Positions 17,598 through 25,766 of a DNA stretch of 64,000 nucleotides are shown here, in pieces. The DNA is from Opitutaceae bacterium (GTDB taxonomy: Bacteria > Verrucomicrobiota > Verrucomicrobiia > Opitutales > Opitutaceae). Location of the stretch: assembly GCA_041395105.1 (NCBI GenBank), contig JAWLBB010000001.1, positions 1 to 64,000 on the forward strand. Direction: 5' to 3'. The stretch's first letter is position 1, and the number at the start of each line of letters is the position of its first letter. The translations under genes and the position numbers were made by a program. The notes beneath the pieces were generated by a model. That model ran no database searches. It had not been told where the DNA came from and saw nothing but the letters and a program-made list of their open reading frames with translations.

Positions 17598-18098
17598 ATG
17601 CCTTCAACCTCTACCATCCGGTCGGCCACCGCCGAAGACACATCCCTCATTCTCGGGTTTATCCGGGATCTGGCCGCCTACGAAAAGCTGTCCCACGAAG
17701 TCACTGCCACCGAAGATGACCTGCGGCGGAATCTCTTCGGAGAAAATTCCGTGGCCGAAGCCCTGCTGCTCTTCGAGGGCAAGAACCCGGCGGGATTTGC
17801 CGTCTTCTTCCACAACTTCTCGACCTTCCTCGGCAAGCCCGGAATCTACCTGGAGGACCTGTTTGTCCATCCGCTATATCGCAAAAAGGGATATGGCAAG
17901 GCTCTCCTGACCCACCTGGCTGCCCTCGCGATCGAGCGGGGATGCGGTCGCTTTGAGTGGTCGGTTCTCGACTGGAATCAACCATCGATCGACTTCTACC
18001 GCGGCCTTGGAGCACGACCCATGGAAGACTGGACGGTCTTCCGCCTGGATGGAGATGCGCTGGAGGCGCTCGGTCGGTCCACGAAGGCGATTCACTGA
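17598..18098 (+). CDS. GNAT-family N-acetyltransferase (SAT-like)
   Basis: 166 residues from the ATG at 17598, inside a longer non-coding frame. The architecture matches spermidine/thialysine acetyltransferases: IRSATAEDTSLILGFIRDLAAYEKL at the N-terminus, then YLEDLFVHPLYRKKGYGKALL (motif A, about 85-105), and WSVLDWNQPSIDFYRGLGA, which is strongly diagnostic for this subgroup. It would acetylate a polyamine-like or lysine-analogue amine. It is transcribed divergently from the DUF255 gene. Its TGA (18096-18098) is separated by a single base from the convergent dehydrogenase stop. Confidence 0.92.
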   Translation: MPSTSTIRSATAEDTSLILGFIRDLAAYEKLSHEVTATEDDLRRNLFGENSVAEALLLFEGKNPAGFAVFFHNFSTFLGKPGIYLEDLFVHPLYRKKGYGKALLTHLAALAIERGCGRFEWSVLDWNQPSIDFYRGLGARPMEDWTVFRLDGDALEALGRSTKAIH

Positions 18099-18099
18099 T

Positions 18100-19071
18100 T
18101 CATTCGGGGACCGGCCAGAGGAATTGCCCGTGTTCACGCAGGTGGAGCAGTTGTTCGACGCTCTGACTGGATTTCCGCTTAACCGCCTCCACCGTATTGA
18201 AGGCATTGTGAGGGGTCAGAATGACATCATCGCGGTCCTTCATATCCATGACGGCGCGGACCTCCTCGCTGATTCCTTCCAGCGAACTCCCCGATCGAAG
18301 GGCAACCGCCAGGGTGCTTTCCTGATTGTAAACATCGAGCCCGACCCCGCCCAAGTGGCCCGCCACAAGCGATTCGAGCAGGATTGGCGCCGGTGACAGC
18401 TCGCCTCTCGAGATATTGACGAAGACCGCACCCGGCCGGCACAGGCTGAAACGCTGCGCAGTGAAGTAGCCTCGGTTTGCGTCGGTCAGATTCATCGCCG
18501 CCACCACCACATCGGCATCTGCCAGCGCCGCATCCGGAGCCGCATATTCCACGTCCGCGAATTTCTCCACCAGGTCGACGCCCACGACCGCCATGCCCAA
18601 GGCCCTTCCAAGAAGAACCACCTCGCGACCGATCTGGCCGACCCCGATGACAGCCAGCTTGCGCCCACCGGTTTCCCGACCCGTCAGTCCGTCGCGGTGG
18701 AATCGACCGAAGGACCGCTGCTGTTCGGGCAGGCGCCGCAACAGGGCCATCCAAAGCACGACGGCCTGCTCCGCGACGGCCCGGGCGCAATAGGTCGGCA
18801 GGTGACCCAGCCTGATGCCGGGATATCCGGATTTTCGGATCCAGAGGAGGTGATCATAGCCTGTGCTGCGCGACAGCACGGCCTTGAGGGAAGGCAGCCA
18901 GGACTCCGGAATGAGCGATTGGGTGCGGATACTGATGACCGGGGCGGGGGGCTGGCCCAACCCCTCTTCCTGGATGGTCAACGCGGTGTAGCCGGCGGCG
19001 ACATCTCCGGGATGGAAGTGCTGCAGCTCGGCCGCCTCCTCTTCAAACGCTTCATAATAGCAGATGTCCAT
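18100..19071 (-). CDS. D-2-hydroxyacid dehydrogenase, NAD-dependent
   Basis: 323 residues. The nucleotide-binding domain has VIGVGQIGREV (GxGxxG). Catalytic residues are placed as expected: R in VFVNISRGEL, an acidic residue in the LDVYNQES region, and H in ILTPHNAFNT. LPTYCARAVAEQAVVLWMALLRR is the typical connecting helix. It would interconvert a 2-keto acid and a D-2-hydroxy acid, as in D-lactate dehydrogenase. It starts 21 bp after the SLC13-type permease on the same strand, so the pair may import and oxidise an organic acid. That is inference from context. Confidence 0.9.
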   Translation of the reverse strand: MDICYYEAFEEEAAELQHFHPGDVAAGYTALTIQEEGLGQPPAPVISIRTQSLIPESWLPSLKAVLSRSTGYDHLLWIRKSGYPGIRLGHLPTYCARAVAEQAVVLWMALLRRLPEQQRSFGRFHRDGLTGRETGGRKLAVIGVGQIGREVVLLGRALGMAVVGVDLVEKFADVEYAAPDAALADADVVVAAMNLTDANRGYFTAQRFSLCRPGAVFVNISRGELSPAPILLESLVAGHLGGVGLDVYNQESTLAVALRSGSSLEGISEEVRAVMDMKDRDDVILTPHNAFNTVEAVKRKSSQSVEQLLHLREHGQFLWPVPE

Positions 19072-19092
19072 CGTGACGCTGGGGCGGGAAGA

Positions 19093-21447
19093 TCAAGGGT
19101 GAAGGGGCCAGAAAATGGGCAGGACGGCGAATACCGCCAGAAAAACAACGAAGGCCAGCGGAATGCCCAGCTTGAGATAATCGACAAATCGATAGCCGCC
19201 CGGTCCCATGACAAGGATATTCGCAGGATGGGAAATCGGACTGGTAAAACTGGCCGAGGCGGCCATGGCGATCGCCATCATGCCAGTCAGCGGTGAAACC
19301 CCCAATCCCGTACAGGTCTGGATGGAGATCGGAGCCATCAGGAGGACGAGGGCTGCCGTGGGAATGATCGTCGTGGCCACGGCCGTGATCAGATAGAGCC
19401 CGACGATCACCGGCCAGGGTCCGAGCGGCCCGAGGAATCCGACGACTCCCTCCGCCAGCCACGCGGCAGCACCGCTGTCCTGCATGGCCGATCCGAAGGG
19501 AATCATTCCGGCAATGAGGAAGACGGCCCGCCATTCGATCGCGCGGTAGGCTTCGTCCATTCTCAGGCACCCGCTCAACACCATCAGGACCACCCCGAAA
19601 ACCGACGCGATCGCAATGGGAAGCCATCCGAAGAGCACCGGCACGAGGACGGCCGCCATGATCAAGGTCGCCGGGATCGCCTTGTTGGTGCGGAAAACGT
19701 CCTTGACCGTCGGCGTGAGCACAAGGAAATCACTCTCGCCCTGCAACAGCGCGAGCCGGTCTTTCTCACCCAGGAGCAGGAAAGCGTCTCCGAATTCCAG
19801 TTTCATCTCGCGCAGGTTGGAGCGGTAGGCGCGGCCTCCTCTCCAGATGGCCAGCACCTGCAGTCCGAACCGCTCACGGAAACGCAGATGACGCAGGACC
19901 ACTCCGGCCAGGGTGGAGCGTGGCGCCAGGGTGGCCTCCACCATCCCGATCGACCCGGATTCAAGAACCGACAAGTCCGGCGCAGCATCACTCTCGATCA
20001 TCAATTCCTGCAATCCACGGAGGATCCGCAGATCCTGCCGGGTTCCGTGGATGATCAACTGATCGCCGGCGGTGATTCGTTCGTCCGGTTCGGGCAGGAG
20101 AATCCGGATACCGTCGCGGTCGATCCCGAGAACGCGGAGTCCGAAAGCATCACCCAACCGGCACTCGGCCAGAGTCAGGCCCACCAACCTGGAGTCCGGT
20201 TCGACCTTAACCTCGAAGATCTTCTCTTTGAGCTCTTCAATCCGCGCCAGATCTGCCGCGGCCGCGGTCTGGAATTGATCGAAGGCCGGGTCCGTCTCGA
20301 GGGCCGCCACCTTTTCGGCCGGACCCTGAACGAGCAATCGGTCTCCCGCCCGGAGCACGGATGCCGGTCCAACCGCCCGAGACCCGGTGTCCGAACGGCG
20401 AATGACCAGCACGACCGCCCCGAATCGTTTGCGAAAATCGGTTTCCGGAAGTGCCTTGCCCACCAGCCAGGAAGATTGGGCAATCCGCACCTCGGCAGCC
20501 TGAAAACCGGCGCCGGCCAGACCATTGAGATCGCTCTCCCGCGCTTCGATGGCAAAAGCCTGCCAGCCCTGCAATTGCTCCAGTTGATCCATTCTGCCCT
20601 GGGCGATCAGGCTGTCTCCCTCCCGCAGGATGAAGTCAGGAGCCGGCGCCGGAAGCGATCGCCCGAGGCGGGTCACGGCAACCACGGTCAGGCCCAGGGC
20701 CGAACCGAGGCGACTGTCACCCAGCCGGGTTCCGGCCAGAAGCGACCCGGGCCCCAGCTTCATCACGAATGTGCGGTCCCGGAGGGCATATTCCTCACCG
20801 AGGTTGAGACTGCGGGTCGATTCCTTGACCGGATCAGTCCGGGGAAGGAGGAAGCGCCCCAGAAACGCGACGAAAGCGGTCCCGACCAACATCACGGTCA
20901 ACCCGACCGGAGTGAAGGAAAAGAGTCCGAAGACCGGCAGACCCTGCTCTCGCAGGACATCGCTGATCAGGAGATTGGGCGGCGTTCCGATCAACGTGGT
21001 CAACCCCCCGAGAAGCGTCCCAAAGGCCAGCGGCATGAGTAGACGGGAAGGAGGACACCCGGTGCGGCGGGCGATATGGATGACCACCGGCATCATGAAC
21101 GCCGCCACCCCGATATTGTTCATGAAGGCGGACAATCCCCCCGCCGCCAGCATGACGACAATAATCAGGCGGGCCTCTCCCTCACCCGCCATCTTCATGA
21201 CCCACTGTCCCATCCGATTGGCAACACCGGTCCGGGTCAGTCCCTCGCTCAGGATGAACATGGCCCAGACCGTGACCACCGCCGGATTCGCAAAACCGGC
21301 GAAGGCGTCCCGCCTGTCGACCAGGCCGGTCACCGCCAGCGTCGCCAGGACCAGCAGAGCCGTCACATCCATCGGAATCCATTCCGTGATGAACAGAACA
21401 AGAGCGGCCAGGAGGATGAAGAGGACCAGGGCGATCTCCAGTGTCAT
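19093..21447 (-). CDS. SLC13/DASS-type permease with four TrkA-C domains
   Basis: 784 residues from the ATG at 21447 (MTLEIALVLFILL). The transmembrane part has MNNIGVAAFMMPV and LIGTPPNLLISDVL, plus a second half with AAALVLLMAPISIQ: both SNT/GTPPN-type motifs of the divalent anion:sodium symporter fold. Between the halves lie four TrkA-C (RCK_C) domains, recognisable by repeated (S/T)xLxGxxL...(F)GLxVxAI...GDxLLxxG. They start near residues about 220, 308, 407 and 508. Known relatives transport sulfate, dicarboxylates or similar; the substrate here is unknown. Four cytosolic domains is more than the usual two. Confidence 0.9.
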   Translation of the reverse strand: MTLEIALVLFILLAALVLFITEWIPMDVTALLVLATLAVTGLVDRRDAFAGFANPAVVTVWAMFILSEGLTRTGVANRMGQWVMKMAGEGEARLIIVVMLAAGGLSAFMNNIGVAAFMMPVVIHIARRTGCPPSRLLMPLAFGTLLGGLTTLIGTPPNLLISDVLREQGLPVFGLFSFTPVGLTVMLVGTAFVAFLGRFLLPRTDPVKESTRSLNLGEEYALRDRTFVMKLGPGSLLAGTRLGDSRLGSALGLTVVAVTRLGRSLPAPAPDFILREGDSLIAQGRMDQLEQLQGWQAFAIEARESDLNGLAGAGFQAAEVRIAQSSWLVGKALPETDFRKRFGAVVLVIRRSDTGSRAVGPASVLRAGDRLLVQGPAEKVAALETDPAFDQFQTAAAADLARIEELKEKIFEVKVEPDSRLVGLTLAECRLGDAFGLRVLGIDRDGIRILLPEPDERITAGDQLIIHGTRQDLRILRGLQELMIESDAAPDLSVLESGSIGMVEATLAPRSTLAGVVLRHLRFRERFGLQVLAIWRGGRAYRSNLREMKLEFGDAFLLLGEKDRLALLQGESDFLVLTPTVKDVFRTNKAIPATLIMAAVLVPVLFGWLPIAIASVFGVVLMVLSGCLRMDEAYRAIEWRAVFLIAGMIPFGSAMQDSGAAAWLAEGVVGFLGPLGPWPVIVGLYLITAVATTIIPTAALVLLMAPISIQTCTGLGVSPLTGMMAIAMAASASFTSPISHPANILVMGPGGYRFVDYLKLGIPLAFVVFLAVFAVLPIFWPLHP

Positions 21448-21587
21448 GGGAACAGCGCGACCGTGAGGCAGCGGTGGCATCCTCAGAATGCCGGACCCGG
21501 TGCCTCGCCGACAAGCGTTTACGACCTTTCCGGGCTGTTTGGACCCAAAACGGTCATCCGGCGATCCTCGTTGGGGCCCAAAAAACA

Positions 21588-21617
21588 GGCGGGCCGCCTA
21601 CCCCTAAGCGACCCGCC
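21588..21617 (-). terminator. Terminator-like hairpin facing the permease gene
   Basis: GGCGGG-c-CGC (21588-21597) pairs with GCG-a-CCCGCC (21608-21617): nine or ten base pairs with one mismatch. Read on the minus strand the hairpin is followed by TGTTTTTTGGG, a good T-tract; on the plus strand only ATCATTTTC follows. It stands 140 bp upstream of the permease start, so it would be a leader attenuator or end a small RNA. Confidence 0.5.
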
Positions 21618-21643
21618 ATCATTTTCTGAGTTACCCCAATAAA

Positions 21644-21658
21644 CTCCGCTAAGCGGAG
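21644..21658. other. Short perfect hairpin CTCCGC-TAA-GCGGAG
   Basis: Six-bp perfect stem with a three-base loop. On the minus strand it is followed by TTTATT. It lies 27 bp from the larger hairpin and may belong to the same leader structure. Confidence 0.45.
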
Positions 21659-21819
21659 AAAACGTAACATCCACCAAATATCGGCATCCGCAAGTCCGAC
21701 CCGCGATTTTCCGTGCTCTCATTGAAGACTGGGAGGAGTAGGCGGATCGAATTCGCCGACGAAATCGACCGGATCTTCGATTGCGCCGGGCCGGGGCAAG
21801 AGTCAGATTGGGTCGGTCC

Positions 21820-22092
21820 ATGGAAACCTGCCGACTGACCATCCGAGCTGTTCCCGGCGCCCGCCGCAACGCAGTCGATGGTCCCCTCGGTGAAGCGATC
21901 AAGATTCGCCTGAAAGCCCCGGCTGTCGACGGAAAAGCCAATCGCGCACTTCTTGCCTTCCTCGCCGAATGTCTTCACCTCCGAAGTCGTGATCTGCGCC
22001 TGGTTTCCGGCGAAACCTCCCGCCTCAAGATCATCGAGGTGCGTGGAATCGGAGAAACCGCAGCCAGGAAAAGCCTTCTCGAAGCAACTTGA
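21820..22092 (+). CDS. DUF167 / YggU-family protein
   Basis: 90 residues from the ATG at 21820; a TTG at 21781 would add 13 non-conserved residues. The family pattern is complete: LTIRAVPGARRNAV, IKIRLKAPAVDGKANRALLAFLAECL, LVSGETSRLKIIEV. YggU proteins are small alpha/beta proteins of uncertain function, widely conserved in bacteria. It precedes the SET-domain gene by 104 bp on the same strand and may be co-transcribed. Confidence 0.9.
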   Translation: METCRLTIRAVPGARRNAVDGPLGEAIKIRLKAPAVDGKANRALLAFLAECLHLRSRDLRLVSGETSRLKIIEVRGIGETAARKSLLEAT

Positions 22093-22196
22093 GCGGCTTC
22101 CCCAAACCAGGTTGGCGCCCGGTCCGCCGATCGAGAAAACTGATGAAGAGGCTTGCGATCCCGACCGACCCGACTTGAAACGACTGCTTGGAGGAT

Positions 22197-22739
22197 ATGC
22201 CCGTAAAAGATCAAACCACGCCACCCGCACGCCCGCGACGTTCCCGCAACCTCTGGGTCAAACGCATCCGGTCCCGGATTCACAACAACGGGCTGATGGC
22301 GGCCCGGACCATCCCCGAGGGCACGCGGATCATCGAATATGTCGGCGAACGCCTCACCAAGCGGGAATCGGCGATCCGGGCCTTCCGGCGCATCGATCGG
22401 GCTCAGCGGACCGGTGCCGCCGCCGTCTTCATCTTCGAACTGAATGCCCGTTACGATATCGACGGAAGCGTGCGCTGGAATCCGGCCCGCCTGATCAATC
22501 ACTCCTGCAACCCCAATTGCGAGACCCGGATCATTCGGGGACACATCTGGATCATCGCCCTGCGGGAGATCCAGGCCGGGGAGGAATTGACCTACGATTA
22601 CGGATACGACCTCGAGCATTGGGAGGAACACCCCTGCCGATGCGGTGAGCCCAACTGCGTCGGTCATATCGTCCGCCGGGACCAGCACAAAAAGCTGAAG
22701 AAGATACTCGAGAAACGACGGCGGAAGGATTCGACCTGA
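22197..22739 (+). CDS. SET-domain protein-lysine methyltransferase
   Basis: 180 residues, essentially an isolated SET plus post-SET domain. RIRSRIHNNGLMAARTIPEGTRIIEYVGE starts the fold. NHSCNPNC (101-108) forms the pseudoknot and S-adenosylmethionine site, and GEELTYDYGYD (128-138) carries the catalytic tyrosine. A C-x-C-x4-C cluster (147/149/154) with C104/C108 should bind post-SET zinc. A GGAGG sits just ahead of the ATG; a TTG at 22188 is an alternative start. It would methylate a protein lysine; the target is unknown. Its TGA overlaps the ATG of the LysM amidase gene. Confidence 0.92.
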   Translation: MPVKDQTTPPARPRRSRNLWVKRIRSRIHNNGLMAARTIPEGTRIIEYVGERLTKRESAIRAFRRIDRAQRTGAAAVFIFELNARYDIDGSVRWNPARLINHSCNPNCETRIIRGHIWIIALREIQAGEELTYDYGYDLEHWEEHPCRCGEPNCVGHIVRRDQHKKLKKILEKRRRKDST

Positions 22740-24391
22740 TGTCACCGGATATTCGACCCCGTTCCGGTTGCCGGTTCATCCGGCTGATTGCCCTGGGATG
22801 CGTCGTTCTGAACGGGCTTCCGCTCGCCGCTCTCACCCATTCGGTCCGGAAGGGCGAGACCCTCAGCTCGATCGCCAGTCAATACGGGGTGGATGTCGCC
22901 TCCCTGGCCCGCGAGAATCGCCTCGGCGATGCCGATCTGGTCAAGGTGGGACAACGCCTCGAGATCCCCACCGGAGCCACCCCCTTTCAGGAGTACCGGG
23001 TCCGGAAGGGCGACAGTCTGGGGTCGATCGCCACCCGTTTCGGGGTCTCGGCCAGGGAGATCTCCAAAGCCAACAATCTCCGGGATGCCGATTTCGTTCA
23101 GGCCGGGCAGACCCTGCGCATCCCCAATCCACGCTTTGCCGGCGCCACCTATACCGTGACCAAAGGCGACAGCCTGGCTTCGATCGCGTCCCGTTTCAAC
23201 ATCCCGGTGAATGACCTGGCAACAGCCAACGCCCTGCGCAACGCCGACCTCCTCCAGATCGGCCAAGTTCTGGCCATACCAGGCGGGGGAACCTCCGATC
23301 CGGCCAAGAACACCGGGGACGCCGGCTCGGGAGTCGCCACCTCCCCGTCTTCGACTCCCTCCGCCGCCTACACCGTGCAGAAAGGCGACGTCCTGGCCGA
23401 AATCGCCGACGAACAGGGAGTCCCGGTATCCGTGATCGTCGAAGCCAACAATCTGGACAACGCCAACCTCCTTCAGGTCGGCCAGACCCTCATCATTCCG
23501 GGCGGCGAACCGGAGCCCGCAAGACCGGAATCCACCTCTCCTTCCACCCCGGCCATCCAGGCGTCCACCTATACAGTGAAAAAAGGGGACAACCTTGCCT
23601 CCATCGCGGCCCGCCAGGGCGTCTCCGTCGGCGCCATCGCCCGCGCCAACGACCTCAGGGATACCAACCTTCTCGTGGTCGGGCAGGAGCTCACCATTCC
23701 GTCCGGCCACGAGCGGACCACCGCCTACACCGTCCGGAAAGGCGACTCCCTCGGCTCAATTGCGGCCCGTCACCGCATCTCGGTATCCGATATCCTCGCT
23801 GCCAATCGACTGGCCCGACCCGACCGGATCGTGCCGGGCCAGGTTCTTCTCCTGCCCTCCGACGCGATCGCCCCGCCACCACCTCCCAAGACCGTCTATC
23901 CGGTCATTCCATCCTCCGTTCAGCGCAGGATGGATGCGGTCAAGGTCAAACCGGGCCAGTGGCAACACATTGTCATTCATCACAGCGGGACACCCATCGG
24001 CAGCGGCAAGAACATCGATCGTTACCATCGGGAGGAACGGCATATGGAGAACGGGCTGGCCTATCACTTTGTCATCGGCAACGGCAACGGCATGCGCGAC
24101 GGTGAGATCTACATCGGTGGCCGCTGGATCAAGCAGATCGAAGGTGGCCATCTGGCGATCCACGCACTCAACCTGAACAGTATCGGCATCTGCCTGATCG
24201 GGAATTTCGAGAAAGACCGGCCGACCACCAAGCAGCTGAACAGCCTTGAAGCCCTCATCCGCACCCTTCTGGCGGAGACCGGACTTCCCCGAAGCGCCGT
24301 GACCACCCACAAGGAGATCCACCCGAAGCACACCCTCTGCCCGGGTCGCCAGTTTCCCACCGAGGCCTTCGAAGCGCGACTGAGCAAGTGA
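22739..24391 (+). CDS. N-acetylmuramoyl-L-alanine amidase with six LysM domains
   Basis: 550 residues. An N-terminal hydrophobic segment (FIRLIALGCVVLNGLPLAA) should direct export. Six LysM domains (about 33-77, 85-129, 137-181, 210-254, 277-321, 329-373) share (Y/S)xVxKGDxLxxIA and xVGQxLxIP. After a proline linker, residues 405-548 form an Amidase_2/PGRP-type zinc domain with H414 (IVIHHSGT), H524 (TTHKEIHP) and C534 (LCPG). It should bind peptidoglycan through LysM and cleave the lactyl-amide bond. It starts inside the SET gene's stop (ATGA) and ends overlapping the next amidase. Confidence 0.95.
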   Translation: MSPDIRPRSGCRFIRLIALGCVVLNGLPLAALTHSVRKGETLSSIASQYGVDVASLARENRLGDADLVKVGQRLEIPTGATPFQEYRVRKGDSLGSIATRFGVSAREISKANNLRDADFVQAGQTLRIPNPRFAGATYTVTKGDSLASIASRFNIPVNDLATANALRNADLLQIGQVLAIPGGGTSDPAKNTGDAGSGVATSPSSTPSAAYTVQKGDVLAEIADEQGVPVSVIVEANNLDNANLLQVGQTLIIPGGEPEPARPESTSPSTPAIQASTYTVKKGDNLASIAARQGVSVGAIARANDLRDTNLLVVGQELTIPSGHERTTAYTVRKGDSLGSIAARHRISVSDILAANRLARPDRIVPGQVLLLPSDAIAPPPPPKTVYPVIPSSVQRRMDAVKVKPGQWQHIVIHHSGTPIGSGKNIDRYHREERHMENGLAYHFVIGNGNGMRDGEIYIGGRWIKQIEGGHLAIHALNLNSIGICLIGNFEKDRPTTKQLNSLEALIRTLLAETGLPRSAVTTHKEIHPKHTLCPGRQFPTEAFEARLSK

Positions 24392-24897
24392 TGGCAGCCT
24401 CCTACATCGAACTCGAAACACTCAGCCCGAATACCACTCCGGGACGCAATGAACGTCTCGGCGTCGTCTTCCACCACACCGTTCTCTCCTTCGCCGAGAC
24501 GATCGAGTTCATGTCCAAACCTGAAAACGAGGTCAGCTATCACTGTGTGATCGACACCAACGGCACCCGATGCCGGCTGGTCCTGGACGATGCCATCGCC
24601 CATCACGCCGGTGTGTCCATCTTCAGGGAACGCAAGGGGTGCAACTGGTTCATGCTCGGCTGCGCCTTTGCCGGCGATACCAACGCCGATCCGTTGACTG
24701 ACGATCAACTCGCCTCCATGCTCGAGTGGCTGGCCCCAAGATGGACGCGTTACCACTGGTCGATTGGATGGATGACGGACCACCGGCAGGTCGCCCCGGA
24801 CCGCAAAGATGATCTCAATCCCATCGAATGGGCCCGGGTCGTGGATGCGATCCGGAAGACTTTCCCCGATCCACAAGACACTGTTCCCGTCCCCTGA
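24391..24897 (+). CDS. Amidase_2-type N-acetylmuramoyl-L-alanine amidase, stand-alone
   Basis: 168 residues from the ATG at 24391, which overlaps the upstream TGA by one base (TGATG). This is a minimal catalytic domain: VVFHHTV (H28/H29), DDAIAHHAG (about 66-74), and a C-terminal TDHRQVAPDRKDDLNP (H131 and D140 or D141), the AmpD/PGRP pattern. No signal peptide and no binding domains, so it may act in the cytoplasm on recycled anhydro-muropeptides, as AmpD does, complementing the exported LysM amidase. That split of roles is inference. Confidence 0.9.
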   Translation: MAASYIELETLSPNTTPGRNERLGVVFHHTVLSFAETIEFMSKPENEVSYHCVIDTNGTRCRLVLDDAIAHHAGVSIFRERKGCNWFMLGCAFAGDTNADPLTDDQLASMLEWLAPRWTRYHWSIGWMTDHRQVAPDRKDDLNPIEWARVVDAIRKTFPDPQDTVPVP

Positions 24898-24965
24898 GGG
24901 ATCCGCCCATCCTCCCCGGACTGGCGGAAAGGGAAAAAAAACCGGTTTTGGGCTTGCTCGCCTTC

Positions 24966-25003
24966 AAACGTCTGTATGAAACGTTCGTTTGAAACGCGCG
25001 TTT
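24966..25003 (+). promoter_or_regulatory. Phased TetR operator array
   Basis: Two perfect 12-bp palindromes, AAACGTTCGTTT (24979-24990) and AAACGCGCGTTT (24992-25003), stand in tandem. A third AAACG half-site lies at 24966. The three AAACG starts are exactly 13 bp apart. The array ends one base before the tetR ATG, so binding would block its transcription. A 12-bp AAAACCGGTTTT palindrome also occurs at 24938-24949. Confidence 0.75.
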
Positions 25004-25004
25004 T

Positions 25005-25697
25005 ATGAGCCAAACACCCAAAGCCGACCTCTCCGTCCAGCCGGATACCCGGGACCGTCTGCTCGACGCCGCCGAAGCGATTTATTCCGAAAAAGGCCTC
25101 GATGGGACCTCTGTTCGGGCGCTGACCTCGCTGGCCGGGGCCAATCTGGCCGCCGTCGGCTACCATTTCGGTTCAAAGAACGCCCTGATCCAGGAAGCCA
25201 TCCGGCGCCGCTTTGAGTGGTTGATTTTCCTGCGCAAGGAATGGCTGGACCAACTGGAAGACCGGGCCCGTCCGCAGTTGCCCGATCTGGAGGATGTTGT
25301 CGATGTGCTCCTCCGTCCGATCCTCAATCCCTATCCCGACCAACCCGAGCGGTCCGCCGACCTGCGCCGATTCTTTTCGCGCGTTCACTCGGAGCCACCG
25401 GACTTTCAGAAGAGTATCCCGGTGAAAGGCTTTCAGGAGACGACCGACCGGTTCGTCAGGCTCTTCCAGAGGCTTCTCCCGGAACTTTCCGCAGAAGACA
25501 TCTATTGGAGAATGCATTTTTCGATCGGCCCGCTCATCGGCACCCTGACACACGGTCACCGCCTGCGCGAATTTTCACGCGGCCTCTGCAATCCGGATGA
25601 TATCGAAGATGCAATCACCAGACTCCGCTCCTTCATCTGCGCCGGAATGCGTGCCCCGGCCAAAGAACACCCGATTCCGTCCCGCCGACCCGCCTGA
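25005..25697 (+). CDS. TetR-family transcriptional regulator of the efflux operon
   Basis: 230 residues. The N-terminal helix-turn-helix is clear: TRDRLLDAAEAIYSEKGLDGTSVRALTSLAGANLAAVGYHFGSKNALIQEAI (about 15-66). The C-terminal ligand-binding half has PIGPLIGTLTHGH-like features of the larger TetR subgroup. It should repress its own promoter and the downstream RND genes, releasing on binding an efflux substrate. Support comes from the operator palindromes abutting its start codon and from its position 69 bp upstream of the OprM-type gene on the same strand. Confidence 0.93.
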   Translation: MSQTPKADLSVQPDTRDRLLDAAEAIYSEKGLDGTSVRALTSLAGANLAAVGYHFGSKNALIQEAIRRRFEWLIFLRKEWLDQLEDRARPQLPDLEDVVDVLLRPILNPYPDQPERSADLRRFFSRVHSEPPDFQKSIPVKGFQETTDRFVRLFQRLLPELSAEDIYWRMHFSIGPLIGTLTHGHRLREFSRGLCNPDDIEDAITRLRSFICAGMRAPAKEHPIPSRRPA

Positions 25698-25766
25698 ACC
25701 TGCCTTAGCGCCATTTCCGCAACTTTATCAAAAGACTTTGTGTTCTTCCACGAGTTGCCCGCCACC

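Larger units (their letters stand above)
21448..21819. other. Gene-free divergent intergenic region with two hairpins
   Basis: The 372 bp between the divergently transcribed permease and YggU genes contain no convincing CDS. Two GC-rich hairpins (21588-21617 and 21644-21658) dominate its middle. Near them are two similar short palindromes, TTTGGACCCAAA and TTGGGGCCCAA (about 21538-21582). Promoters for both flanking genes must lie here; I could not identify their boxes with confidence. Confidence 0.6.

Noticed and set aside
19888..21042. Open frame of 384 codons on the plus strand
   Set aside because: Antisense to the SLC13-type permease; composition is typical of a shadow frame.
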